Part shown: in pieces, positions 25,625 to 34,912 of the stretch
How positions within the stretch are numbered: the first letter of the stretch is position 1
How the letters are laid out: each line of letters starts with the position of its first letter
From: G965267425 sp965267425
Lineage (GTDB): Bacteria > Bacteroidota > Bacteroidia > Flavobacteriales_E > Vicingaceae
Assembly (NCBI GenBank): GCA_965267425.1
Contig: OZ253959.1
Span: 2,356,001-2,420,000 of the forward strand
Direction of reading: 5' to 3'
Length of the DNA: 64,000 nt
The notes under the pieces: generated by a model
Databases searched by the model: none
What the model was told of the DNA's origin: nothing
What the model saw: only the letters and a program-made list of their open reading frames with translations
Made by a program: the position numbers and the translations under genes

Positions 25625-27405
25625 AATAAATCATATTTCCACGCAAGGTAGGCTATACAGACTACACCATAAATTATGGTCAACGGCAAGCCCACTTTGA
25701 AAAAATCTCTTGAATTGTATCCACCCGGGCCATAGATCATCAGATTGGTTTGATAACTAATGGGGGTTAAAAACGCTGCAGAAGCACCAAAAGCACAAGC
25801 TAGGTATAAGGATTCCGCAGATATATCAGATAACTTGCTAAATGTATACGCTATGGGAAACGCGATAGACACGGCAGCAACATTGGTTATTAAAGTTGTT
25901 AACAACACAGTAAAAATAAACAGACTGGATAAAAGGCCTACTCTTCCTATTCCATCAGCCATTTCGATAAATTTAAATGACACAAAATCCGCTGCTCCAC
26001 TGGAAATAAATGCTGACCCAAGGGTGATTGAACAAGCCAGAATAATCAACAGGTTGAAATTGAAATTTTTCTTGATTTGATCAATATTTAAATACCCAAA
26101 TGACATGAGCAGAAAGAAGGACAAGGTTAACCCAAAGAAAAATGAGCAAATGCCAAAAATGGTCAATAGCGCCACCAATATCTGTAAGACATAGTATACC
26201 TTTTTATTGGAAGGGTTTCCCTTTAGGGTACCCTCTCTCTCTGAAATAACATACAAGTTCTTGTTCTGGGAAATTTTCGATCGAAATTGATTGCCGGCAA
26301 GTACCAAGAGCAAGTCTCCACTTTTCAAAAATAAATCGCCAATTTTACCCGTCACATGCTCACCATTCCTGTGCACTCCTACGATTGATGAATCGTAATT
26401 CAATCGAAAGTTTGAATCCTTGACCCGAATTCCCGCCAATTGTGAATTTGCAGGAACAACCACTTCAATTACTTCAGATTTGTTTTCCAAATCCATTTCC
26501 TTGTTATGCGTCAATTGAAGGCCATCAAAGTTTCTAAGTATCTCAACAATGGTGTCCGTATCGCCAGCAAAATAAAGCAGGTCTCCTTCAGCAAGTCGCA
26601 TATTAGGGCCTACTGGGGTATATATTTTGTTGTCACGAGATATTTCCACTAAATAGATGCCTTTTAGGTTTTTTAATCCCGCCTCTTTCACTTTTTTCCC
26701 AATCAATGGAGAATCTTTTGTAATTCTTGACTCAAGAATATATTCCCTGATATTCTGCATAAATTTTTCCGATGCTACCGGATGACTTGGAAGAATTTTA
26801 TATCCAACGGTTGCCAGGTAAATAGCCCCAGTAAATGTCACCAATAAACCCAGAGGTAGAAAGTCAAGTATGCCCAAAGTTGGTTCACCATTGGTAGTCA
26901 ATAATCCATTCAAGACCAAGTTGGTGGAAGTTCCAATTACGGTAATCACACCTCCTAAAATTGCCGAATAGGATAAAGGAATGAGGAATTTCGATGGAGC
27001 AATGTTGTGATTCAGGGCCCACTGTCGAACATTGGTAGTCAGCATTGCGACAATTGGTGTATTGTTCAAAAAGGATGAGAAAAACGCAACTACAAGCATC
27101 ATTTTCATCAAAAACCACCTTCCGGAATTCAGCGAGCCAAATAATTTGTCAAAAAGATGCTGCGTATTTCCATGGGCCCTAACAGCCACCGCAATGAATA
27201 TGAGCAAAAAAATGGTCACCACTTGTTTGTTCGATACACTTTCGAGAAACGTTTCCATTTGCACAATGTCAAATGCAATCAAAACAAGTATGGCAGCAAA
27301 AAATATCAGCGTAGGATGAATTTTATCCAGATACAACAATGCCACAGTAATGAGCGTCACACCCAGGACAATCCACATTTGTATATTTTCTGCAATCTCA
27401 ATCAT
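25621..27405 (-). CDS. SLC13/DASS family anion permease with central RCK_C domains
   Basis: A 594-residue inner-membrane transporter with around a dozen helices in two halves. The first half holds LNNTPIVAMLTTNVRQWA and the second TNVAAVSIAFPIAYTFSK, the paired motifs of DASS carriers. Between them (residues about 215-385) sit two RCK_C/TrkA_C-type modules (KNLKGIYLVEISRDNKIYTP; VHRNGEHVTGKIGDLFLKSG). Such proteins carry sulfate, phosphate or dicarboxylates with sodium; the substrate cannot be told here. I start at the ATG at 27405 rather than the GTG directly before it. First gene of the operon. Confidence 0.88.
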   Translation of the reverse strand: MIEIAENIQMWIVLGVTLITVALLYLDKIHPTLIFFAAILVLIAFDIVQMETFLESVSNKQVVTIFLLIFIAVAVRAHGNTQHLFDKLFGSLNSGRWFLMKMMLVVAFFSSFLNNTPIVAMLTTNVRQWALNHNIAPSKFLIPLSYSAILGGVITVIGTSTNLVLNGLLTTNGEPTLGILDFLPLGLLVTFTGAIYLATVGYKILPSHPVASEKFMQNIREYILESRITKDSPLIGKKVKEAGLKNLKGIYLVEISRDNKIYTPVGPNMRLAEGDLLYFAGDTDTIVEILRNFDGLQLTHNKEMDLENKSEVIEVVVPANSQLAGIRVKDSNFRLNYDSSIVGVHRNGEHVTGKIGDLFLKSGDLLLVLAGNQFRSKISQNKNLYVISEREGTLKGNPSNKKVYYVLQILVALLTIFGICSFFFGLTLSFFLLMSFGYLNIDQIKKNFNFNLLIILACSITLGSAFISSGAADFVSFKFIEMADGIGRVGLLSSLFIFTVLLTTLITNVAAVSIAFPIAYTFSKLSDISAESLYLACAFGASAAFLTPISYQTNLMIYGPGGYNSRDFFKVGLPLTIIYGVVCIAYLAWKYDLL

Positions 27406-27501
27406 CACACAAGTAACTGGTGTAAATCTAGGGAATATAATAAATACTCATTCAATTCTCTCAATAAGTCAAACGGAACAAGTAGTGTGAAACCGTCAAA
27501 C

Positions 27502-27529
27502 TTTGAATTTGCCTCATCGCAAATTCAAA
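27502..27529. promoter_or_regulatory. Perfect 11-6-11 inverted repeat between divergent genes
   Basis: TTTGAATTTGC and its exact complement GCAAATTCAAA flank the 6-base loop CTCATC. The site is in the 176-base gap between the SLC13 permease (start 27405, minus) and the secreted protein (start 27582, plus). Neither flank carries a T-run suited to termination, so an operator is more likely than a terminator. The direct repeat GTCAAAC occurs just before it, at about 27468 and 27495. Confidence 0.5.
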
Positions 27530-27581
27530 CTAATCGCTATATTAGTTGATAATTAAAGATTCACTTAAAATCTATCAATCC

Positions 27582-28406
27582 ATGATAATTAGGCAATTGT
27601 TAGTACTATCCATGACCTTTGGAATTCTCTTAGGAGGACAAGCACAGTCAAATGAAGAAGCGGAAGCTAAAGAATTTATAAAGACATTGTACGCTGATTT
27701 GTACAAGCTCCCGACATCCAAGAATGTTGATGGTTTCATGGCTCATGTCAACAACAAGGCAAGGGTGAGATTGGTTTCCTTCAATACGGAAAACATAATC
27801 AGTACCCAAGAAGTTGGATACGCACTACTGAAACACTATGCTGAATTATTAACCGAAAGTGAAGAACGAAGTAAGCTAAACCTTGTCGTTTTCAATGATA
27901 TTTCAGTGAGAGGTGACATGATATTTATGGATTTTAAGTTGGTAGTAGAAACCTACGAAGGAGATAAGCTTATTCGCAAAGGGGAAAGACACAATAATGC
28001 TTTGATTAAGAAATTTGGAGATGCTTATAAACTTATGGGTATGTTTTCTGTTCAATTGATGGACGAAGAATACAAGGGCACTTGTTATTGCGAACTTGAT
28101 ATTGGAAAGTCTATTGTAAGTACTTCAAATAAGGAAATCAGGGTAACCACATTTATGCCCGCAGGACTGCATAGGGATGCCAAAAACGATTTGATTACGA
28201 TAGATGAGGGAATAAGCCCCAGAAAAGTAGAAACCGGAACAAAATCTTACAATTGGTACGAGTCAGGAATTGTTGAATTTGCCAACCCTGATGGCAGTGC
28301 AGGAAAAAGAATAGGCAATGCTAAGGATATTAAAGAGCTAATATCTATGCTAATTTCTAAAGAATTGTATCCAGCAAACTGCTTGAGAGTCAAAAGAAAA
28401 CTCTAG
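27582..28406 (+). CDS. Secreted protein of unknown function
   Basis: A 274-residue protein starting at the ATG at 27582 with a signal peptide (MIIRQLLVLSMTFGILLGGQAQ). The first half (residues 30-160) has an alpha-then-beta pattern that could be an NTF2/SnoaL-like fold, judged by composition only. The second half contains a Cys pair (CYCELDIG) and is unrecognised. It is divergent from the permease operon across the 11-6-11 repeat and convergent with the ABC transporter gene (6-base gap). Confidence 0.7.
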   Translation: MIIRQLLVLSMTFGILLGGQAQSNEEAEAKEFIKTLYADLYKLPTSKNVDGFMAHVNNKARVRLVSFNTENIISTQEVGYALLKHYAELLTESEERSKLNLVVFNDISVRGDMIFMDFKLVVETYEGDKLIRKGERHNNALIKKFGDAYKLMGMFSVQLMDEEYKGTCYCELDIGKSIVSTSNKEIRVTTFMPAGLHRDAKNDLITIDEGISPRKVETGTKSYNWYESGIVEFANPDGSAGKRIGNAKDIKELISMLISKELYPANCLRVKRKL

Positions 28407-28412
28407 GCCGTA

Positions 28413-31400
28413 TTATTTCCGACCTATTTTTTCTACCAATTTTCCTGAACCCTCAATTAACGATCTAAATACATCGAATTTAAGGGTGATCATCAACGTG
28501 AGTGACATGAACCAAAGAATCATGATGTTGATCCAATAGGTGTTTACTTTCATTCCGAAAAAGGACTTGTTGGGAGCAAAGAAATGCGCTCTGAATCGAT
28601 TGGCATCCAAGTAAACTGGATTGGCCTTTTGATACAGCTTTCCATCTTTTTCCAGGATTTTATTGAATTCATTTTTATCTGTTACCAAATCGGTAAGTGC
28701 GTCGTTGGTGTATTCATCTTTCAAACGGATAAATTCTGCTTTTGATTCGTCAGAACTATTGCGCTCAGAAATCAATTCGTCTTTTTTGTCATAATACCTG
28801 TTATAATGACTAACGTAATGCTTGTTTAATCTCACCAAATAATCCTGAACGTTTTCAAGGAGTTCAACATTTACATCATTCAAAGAGAGGTTTTCCAAAC
28901 CATCGAATCCAACTTCCGAACTAATTTTCATTTCCTTTTGAATTTCCTCTTTGATCAACTGCAAATCAGCTATTAATTCTGTTCGTTTTTCTTCATTATT
29001 GATATTGTTCAAACAAGAACTCACTTTACTTCTCAATCGGGCTATCCAATAGTTCTTTTTGTACTCGGCATTTTTTAATTCCTTGTCAATCAAATAGTAG
29101 TCCCTTTCAAATTTATTTTTCATAAAATGATTTACAGCGAGAGCTTCAAAAGCCCATCTTGACGCCATAATTTCACCACTAATTGGCACTGAGTTTTGAA
29201 TGGTAATGACAGGGTTTAGTTTGTGAAATTTTACAATAACTCCACTCAAAATCAACTGTGGGATAAGTAAAAATGGTATCAGAATATAGATGGTAACTGC
29301 TGAATTAAAGCTGGCTGAAATATTTAATCCCAGCATATTGGCAAAACACGCGGTGGAGAACAATACCAGCCAATAATCTAAGGTCATGCCTTTAATTTCC
29401 AAAATCCAATTGCCCAATAAAACAAATGAAAACGTCTGAATGGCAGACAGAACAAACATGATACTAATTTTGGAAATCAGGTAACTGTCTCTACTCAGAT
29501 TTAAGAATTTTTCCCGTTTCAGAATTTTCTGATCCCGAATAATTTCTTCAGCACTCACAGTCAATCCAATGAACAACGCCACAATCACCGACATAAATAT
29601 ATAAGCCGGTAAGTTTTCGTTTTCACGCAAGAAATATCCAATTTCATTGGAGGTATCCGTGTTGTGGTATTTTACCAGAAATGCCAGAATAAATGCCAAT
29701 ACAGGAGCTTCCAGCAGGTTTATCATTAGATACTGCTTGTTGGTGAGCTTAGAAAGCACATCCCTTATTAAGAACACGCTGAACTGCCTGATTTTACTAG
29801 GAATTTGCAAGGTACTTTTCGGAACAGAAAGAGCTGCAGCAGCGGCTTTCTTAACACCATTCTTAAATTGATCCAAGTAATTTTTGTACCATTCCTGTGG
29901 TGAAATTTTTCGATTGGAAGTCAAACTTCCATATTCATCCACCACTTTGGATTCAATGATATTAAAGACCTGTTCTGGATTTACATTACCACACTTAATA
30001 CATTCACTTTCTTTGGCATTGACATGGTTTATTTTCTCCTTGAAATAGACGATAGCATCAACCGGGTCACCAATGTAGATAGCATAACCTCCTGTATCCA
30101 AAATCAATAATCTATCGAACATCTTATAAATGTCCGAGGAAGGTTGGTGGATCACTACAAACACCAATTTTCCTTTTAAGGCCAACTGCTTTAAAAGATC
30201 CATGATGTTTTCAGAATCCCTGGAAGACAATCCTGATGTTGGTTCATCAACAAAAAGAACCGCAGGTTCTCGAATCAATTCAAGGGCAATGTTTAGTCTT
30301 TTACGTTGACCCCCACTAATCGTTTTATCCAACGGGCTTCCCACTTTCAAATCTGCTCTTTCAAGCAAGCCCAAACTATTGAGTGTATTGTTTACCAGCT
30401 CAGTTATTTCTTCATCTGTTTTGTTATCAAAACACAATTTGGCATTGTAGTACAGATTTTGAAAAACCGTAAGTTCCTCAATCAAAAGGTCATCCTGAGA
30501 AACAAATCCTATCAAGCCTTCTATTTTGTCAGCATTAGATGGATCATGAATATCTATGTCATTGATGGTAACACTTCCTTTGGTTGGTCTGTAATTACCA
30601 TTTAAAAGATTGAGCAAGGTTGATTTTCCAGCACCACTGGCTCCCATGATTCCGAATAAGGTTCCAGAATCTTCTTTAAAGCTAAATGGGTGCATTCCAA
30701 TGTTTCCACCTTTGAAAACATAGTTCAGATCTTTTACCTCAAATACAATTTTTTCTTGAGTGGCATCCCTCATGAAGCTGGACAACACATCACTATAATA
30801 GATGGGTTGAACTTTGGTACTTCTAAGTGATGAACCTTGATTCATCACGTAAACGCTATCAGGAGAAATCACCTGTCCATTGAGAAACAATTCTTCTGTT
30901 CCAATGTATTTCATCAAAAGCATTTTCACGCTTTTGATATTCAAAATACGAACCAACCCATCACCCATGCCTTCTGCATAAATGTGTCTTGATTTCTGTC
31001 TTCCTGGTTTCTCAATATTATTTATGACCAGAAAATCTTCATTATCTGAAATTTCGCCTTTCCCTACTTTAACTAATTCATTTGAAAGCTGGTATTCATC
31101 AGCTGGAATGTTGAAAATTTCGCTAACCGTCTGCACAAATTCCAGTTCCTGTTCAACAGGTTCTTTTCCACCACTGTAGATGTATTCCAATAATTGGATA
31201 AGAACAACAATCTTTTGTCTTTGCGCCAATTCCTCATTAATTTCCGTACAGATCTTAAGCACCTTCACGGAATTCACAGAAGTTCTCTTCCGCTTTTTTG
31301 TTCCTTCTTTCCCTCCACTTTGTTTTTCCAAAAAATCATCGAACAATGCCAAATAGGCATCCACCATCTCATGATTGAGATGTTGATTTAGAAAATTCTG

Positions 31401-31490
31401 GACAATGATTCTGCTGTTTTTACTAATTCCCTCAACACCTGCTATGATGGAGAACAATTGCATTAAAGCTTTGAGAATCTTCTCACTCAT
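28413..31490 (-). CDS. Large ABCG-like transporter with N- and C-terminal extensions
   Basis: A 1025-residue protein. Residues 1-130 are helical and resemble a TerB-like domain (MQLFSIIAGVEGISKNSRII). A short beta-rich segment follows. The ATPase spans about 240-470 with Walker A GASGAGKSTLLNLLNG, signature TISGGQRKRLNIALEL and Walker B VLFVDEPTSGLSS. Residues 560-760 hold six or so helices of the ABC-2/ABCG type. Residues 780-960 are a long charged, probably coiled-coil insertion, and a last membrane helix ends the protein. Substrate unknown. A CxxC (ECIKCGNV) near residue 498 could bind metal. A terminator (31533-31559) separates it from the upstream unknown genes. Confidence 0.85.
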   Translation of the reverse strand: MSEKILKALMQLFSIIAGVEGISKNSRIIVQNFLNQHLNHEMVDAYLALFDDFLEKQSGGKEGTKKRKRTSVNSVKVLKICTEINEELAQRQKIVVLIQLLEYIYSGGKEPVEQELEFVQTVSEIFNIPADEYQLSNELVKVGKGEISDNEDFLVINNIEKPGRQKSRHIYAEGMGDGLVRILNIKSVKMLLMKYIGTEELFLNGQVISPDSVYVMNQGSSLRSTKVQPIYYSDVLSSFMRDATQEKIVFEVKDLNYVFKGGNIGMHPFSFKEDSGTLFGIMGASGAGKSTLLNLLNGNYRPTKGSVTINDIDIHDPSNADKIEGLIGFVSQDDLLIEELTVFQNLYYNAKLCFDNKTDEEITELVNNTLNSLGLLERADLKVGSPLDKTISGGQRKRLNIALELIREPAVLFVDEPTSGLSSRDSENIMDLLKQLALKGKLVFVVIHQPSSDIYKMFDRLLILDTGGYAIYIGDPVDAIVYFKEKINHVNAKESECIKCGNVNPEQVFNIIESKVVDEYGSLTSNRKISPQEWYKNYLDQFKNGVKKAAAAALSVPKSTLQIPSKIRQFSVFLIRDVLSKLTNKQYLMINLLEAPVLAFILAFLVKYHNTDTSNEIGYFLRENENLPAYIFMSVIVALFIGLTVSAEEIIRDQKILKREKFLNLSRDSYLISKISIMFVLSAIQTFSFVLLGNWILEIKGMTLDYWLVLFSTACFANMLGLNISASFNSAVTIYILIPFLLIPQLILSGVIVKFHKLNPVITIQNSVPISGEIMASRWAFEALAVNHFMKNKFERDYYLIDKELKNAEYKKNYWIARLRSKVSSCLNNINNEEKRTELIADLQLIKEEIQKEMKISSEVGFDGLENLSLNDVNVELLENVQDYLVRLNKHYVSHYNRYYDKKDELISERNSSDESKAEFIRLKDEYTNDALTDLVTDKNEFNKILEKDGKLYQKANPVYLDANRFRAHFFAPNKSFFGMKVNTYWINIMILWFMSLTLMITLKFDVFRSLIEGSGKLVEKIGRK

Positions 31491-31526
31491 TTGAACGAGT
31501 TAATTAGGTTAGGAAGCCCAATATAC

Positions 31527-31559
31527 ATAAAAGCGACTAAATCAAAAAGTTTTAGTCGC
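31527..31559 (-). terminator. Rho-independent terminator after the 31591-32010 gene
   Basis: Read on the minus strand, GCGACTAAA and TTTAGTCGC form a 9-base-pair stem (arms 31551-31559 and 31533-31541) with a 9-base loop, followed by TTTTAT. It lies 32 bases past the stop of the secreted 139-aa protein gene and 36 bases before the ABC transporter start. Confidence 0.7.
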
Positions 31560-31590
31560 CATGCATAATTACATATATTTTCAGATTAAT

Positions 31591-32010
31591 TTACTGCAGA
31601 AAACTGACCAGTAAAACGGCACATCCGGATTCGGCATCACCGGGTTTCAACTTGGCTTCAATGATACAATCAACCGTTGAATCCAATTCAAAATCCCAAT
31701 AAGGTGACATGTCATATTCGTTGTTGGCAAACAACAGGTTTCTATCCTGATCCAGGATACTAAAAACTAACTTTCCATCTTGAAAACCACTGCATGCACT
31801 GATTCGATATCTACTTCCTCCATAGAGGGTCATTTCGAACTCAGCGATTTCCTCTCCACGTAACAATGCTCTATACTGCTGACCATCAGAAATGTAATCA
31901 CTAGTCATGTGTTTACCACAAAGGGTAGCGATAGTATCACACTGAGCCGAAGCCGTCATAAAGAGTGAAGAACTAAAAAGTACAATCGAGAATAAAAGAA
32001 GTTTTTTCAT
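31591..32010 (-). CDS. Small secreted protein of unknown function
   Basis: A 139-residue protein from the ATG at 32010, with a signal peptide (MKKLLLFSIVLFSSSLFMTASAQ). The mature part is beta-rich with several cysteines (CDTIATLCGK, ISACSGFQDG, STVDCIIEA, ESGCAVLLV), which may pair as disulfides. No family recognised. It follows the lipoprotein gene directly, so the two probably form an operon that ends at the terminator at 31533-31559. Confidence 0.7.
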   Translation of the reverse strand: MKKLLLFSIVLFSSSLFMTASAQCDTIATLCGKHMTSDYISDGQQYRALLRGEEIAEFEMTLYGGSRYRISACSGFQDGKLVFSILDQDRNLLFANNEYDMSPYWDFELDSTVDCIIEAKLKPGDAESGCAVLLVSFLQ

Positions 32011-32031
32011 TTTCTTAAAATCGGGCGTCAA

Positions 32032-32928
32032 TTAAATTAAGTTGTTTCGAATTGAACCTACCAATGAAGATATCGCATCTAGTTGCTCATCTGTAATTCG
32101 AATGTCAGTTGTACTGGTAATAATGGTTGTTTTATTAGCAGCATCAACTTCAGGCTTGTTATACGTGTAGACAATTTCGATATTCTCGAAAATGGCATTT
32201 AACTCCTGTAATTGATCGATGAGCATTTTATATTCTTGCTTGCTATAGTAAGGCATCAACAATTTCACCAAGTTTTTGGCTGTATTTTTCTGAGCGCCAA
32301 TTCTGGTGATGATATCATCATTTGAAGATTGTTTCGCTACTATAGTAGAAAAATATAGACTTTCAATCCATCCACCAGCAAGAATCAGGCCTCCAATATC
32401 GTTTCTTTGGTTGTTCTTCAAGTAAGAATCACTTGCTTTAAATGCATCTGAAACTAGACTCAACAAAGAATCTTTGTCACTAAGATTTTTTTCAAATCTC
32501 TCTGCCAATGTCATATCAAAAGCAGCTGTCACCCCTAACTCATCACCTAATTTTTTAACTGAAGCAAAATAAGACAGTGCGTCTTGAGTTTGTTCATAAA
32601 TAGTCACGTATCCCAAATCCGCTCCATAAATTCCAAGATTAATTGCTTTTTGAAAGCTCGTACTGTAGTTACTATACGATTTTGGATCGTTTAATATTCC
32701 AGCATCAAAATTGGAACCCACTTCCTTAATTAGAATAGCTGTTTGCACTGGTGAAGGAATGCTAAATAACTGACCTTCGATTTCCAATAAATTCGATTCT
32801 TTGTTTTTAGACTCTGAAGATTCTTCAGTTCCATCTCCTGCATCGCCAGATCCTGCATTTGGATCAGCACAGCCCCAACCGAATATTATCAGCGTTAGCA
32901 ATAGGTAAAAATGATTTTTAAACTTCAT
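32032..32928 (-). CDS. Lipoprotein of unknown function
   Basis: A 298-residue protein with a lipoprotein signal (MKFKNHFYLLLTLIIFGWGC, lipid Cys at 20) and an acidic Ser/Gly-rich tether (residues 21-47). A mostly helical domain follows (LGIYGADLGYVTIYEQTQDA; TAAFDMTLAERFEKNL). I have no named family for it. Composition and tether suggest it is anchored in the outer membrane. Next gene on the strand is the secreted 139-aa protein. Confidence 0.75.
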   Translation of the reverse strand: MKFKNHFYLLLTLIIFGWGCADPNAGSGDAGDGTEESSESKNKESNLLEIEGQLFSIPSPVQTAILIKEVGSNFDAGILNDPKSYSNYSTSFQKAINLGIYGADLGYVTIYEQTQDALSYFASVKKLGDELGVTAAFDMTLAERFEKNLSDKDSLLSLVSDAFKASDSYLKNNQRNDIGGLILAGGWIESLYFSTIVAKQSSNDDIITRIGAQKNTAKNLVKLLMPYYSKQEYKMLIDQLQELNAIFENIEIVYTYNKPEVDAANKTTIITSTTDIRITDEQLDAISSLVGSIRNNLI

Positions 32929-33021
32929 TGTTTAGGATGGATTATACTATTCAATCACCGTTTTCAAACGAAATTGCAAGTAAAAAAAAATTAATCAATT
33001 CTCAAAACGCAAATATGCGGA

Positions 33022-34797
33022 TTAATTCGGTTCATTCCTCCCCATATCTTCAAAAATTTGAGATCTCTGAAAAGAAAATCGAAAGACTACAAATGAAATA
33101 ACTGCAATCGCCCCACCAGTCAGGCTTTCCAGCCATTCACCAAATACCATCTTTCCAATAAAAAATAGTAACCCATAAATTCCAATTACTGAAGAAATCC
33201 AACTCAAAATCAAAAACAAGGTTTTATTGTGATTTGGATGTTGATCAAATCCCTTCCACCATCCTGCCGGTCTTATCTTTTGATGAAACGTTTTGAGTTG
33301 CTCTCTATCAGTGGATCTTGTTGCAAATGTCACCACCAACCACACGATCATACTCAAACAAACCGTAAACAAAAAATCAGTTGGGTATGACCAGTCCAGC
33401 CAATAATGGGCAATAGCAAAACCCAGAAAAGGTGCAAGTGAGGCAGAAATTTCACTCCATGCATTGATCCTCCACCAATACCATCGCATGATTAACACAG
33501 CACCAAGTCCGGCACCGCATTCAATTAAAAATACAACGGCTTCTTGAATGCTATCAATCATGGTGGTCACCCACATTGCAATAAGCATAATGACAACAGT
33601 AAATACCCTACCTGCTAAAACATAATGCTTCTCAGCCTTTTGATTGTTATCAAACTTATGCTCAGGTTTGATAAATCTTCGATACAAATCATGAGTTAGA
33701 AAGCTCGACCCCCAATTCAATTGAGTAGACAATGTACTCATGTAAGCAGCTAAAAACGAAACCAGCAACAGCCCTTTTAACCCAACTGGCAAATGATCTT
33801 TCATGGCCATCACAAATCCTTCACCAGCATTTGCACCTTCCAGCTCAGGATAAAGAACCAATGTACACAACCCCACTATTATCCAAGGCCACGGACGCAA
33901 ACAATAATGTGCTACTTGAAAAAGAATGGTGGCGAAAACAGCATTTTTTTCATCTTTTGCACTCATAATCCTTTGAGCAATGTACCCACCGCCTCCAGGC
34001 TCTGCACCTGGATACCAACTGGCCCACCATTGAACCAAGGCCATTGTTAAAAAAGCACCGATTGAAAGACTGAACACTTCCACTTTATTTGTGTCTTGAT
34101 CAATAGCCGGTAAAAAATCAAATCTCCAGGAAGGTAATTTTTCCTTTAATCCTTGCACCCCTCCTACAACATCTAAATTCACAACTACTGTGGCCAGAAT
34201 GATGCAACCGGTCATGGCAATGACAAACTGAATCATATCATTGACCACAACTCCTTTTAACCCGGCAAGGGCACTGTAAAACGCTACAAAAATCATGGAA
34301 GCAAACACCACCAGTAACAATTGAGAAGCGTCAAACCCAAAAAAGACCTTTAGAATTTTTATCAGGGCCACATTGACCCAGCCAATGACAACGGCATTTA
34401 AAAAAACACCCATGTAAACAGATTTAAATGCCCTCAAGAATCTTGAAGCCCATCCCGAATACCTAAATTCAATGAACTCTAATTCCGTCAAAATTTCGGC
34501 CCTTCTCCATAACGGAGCAAAAAAGAAAGTAGTCAACATACCTCCAATCAGCATATTCCACCAAAGCCAGTTTCCAGAAACGCCATTACTTGAAATCAAT
34601 TCCGCGACCAAAAGAGGTGTGTCTGCAGCAAAGGTGGTTGCAACCATGGAAATTCCTGCCACATACCATGGGAGATTTCTTCCACTGAGAAAAAAATCTG
34701 CCATACTTTTTCCGGCAGACTTGCGAAATGTCCAACCTATCCACAAGGATAACAATAGATATCCCAAAATGATTATCCAATCTATTGATGCAAGCAT
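33022..34797 (-). CDS. Sodium:solute symporter (SSS family)
   Basis: A 591-residue inner-membrane carrier with about 13-15 helices. I chose the ATG at 34797 (MLASIDWIIILGYLLLSLWI) because family members start just before the first helix; a frame at 34989 would overlap the divergent methyltransferase gene. Typical parts are GRNLPWYVAGISMVATTFAA (helix 2, sodium-site region) and AGLKGVVVNDMIQFVIAMTG. The solute is unknown. It precedes the unknown lipoprotein on the same strand after about 90 bases. Confidence 0.9.
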   Translation of the reverse strand: MLASIDWIIILGYLLLSLWIGWTFRKSAGKSMADFFLSGRNLPWYVAGISMVATTFAADTPLLVAELISSNGVSGNWLWWNMLIGGMLTTFFFAPLWRRAEILTELEFIEFRYSGWASRFLRAFKSVYMGVFLNAVVIGWVNVALIKILKVFFGFDASQLLLVVFASMIFVAFYSALAGLKGVVVNDMIQFVIAMTGCIILATVVVNLDVVGGVQGLKEKLPSWRFDFLPAIDQDTNKVEVFSLSIGAFLTMALVQWWASWYPGAEPGGGGYIAQRIMSAKDEKNAVFATILFQVAHYCLRPWPWIIVGLCTLVLYPELEGANAGEGFVMAMKDHLPVGLKGLLLVSFLAAYMSTLSTQLNWGSSFLTHDLYRRFIKPEHKFDNNQKAEKHYVLAGRVFTVVIMLIAMWVTTMIDSIQEAVVFLIECGAGLGAVLIMRWYWWRINAWSEISASLAPFLGFAIAHYWLDWSYPTDFLFTVCLSMIVWLVVTFATRSTDREQLKTFHQKIRPAGWWKGFDQHPNHNKTLFLILSWISSVIGIYGLLFFIGKMVFGEWLESLTGGAIAVISFVVFRFSFQRSQIFEDMGRNEPN

Positions 34798-34912
34798 AAT
34801 TTGAATTTGCCATGAAATAACAGAATAATCGGCTATTTGCAAAATCCCTATGTTTGAAGAAAATTGATAAATACCTGAGTAAGTGAAGGGCAGAATAGAA
34901 AAGCAATTTAAA

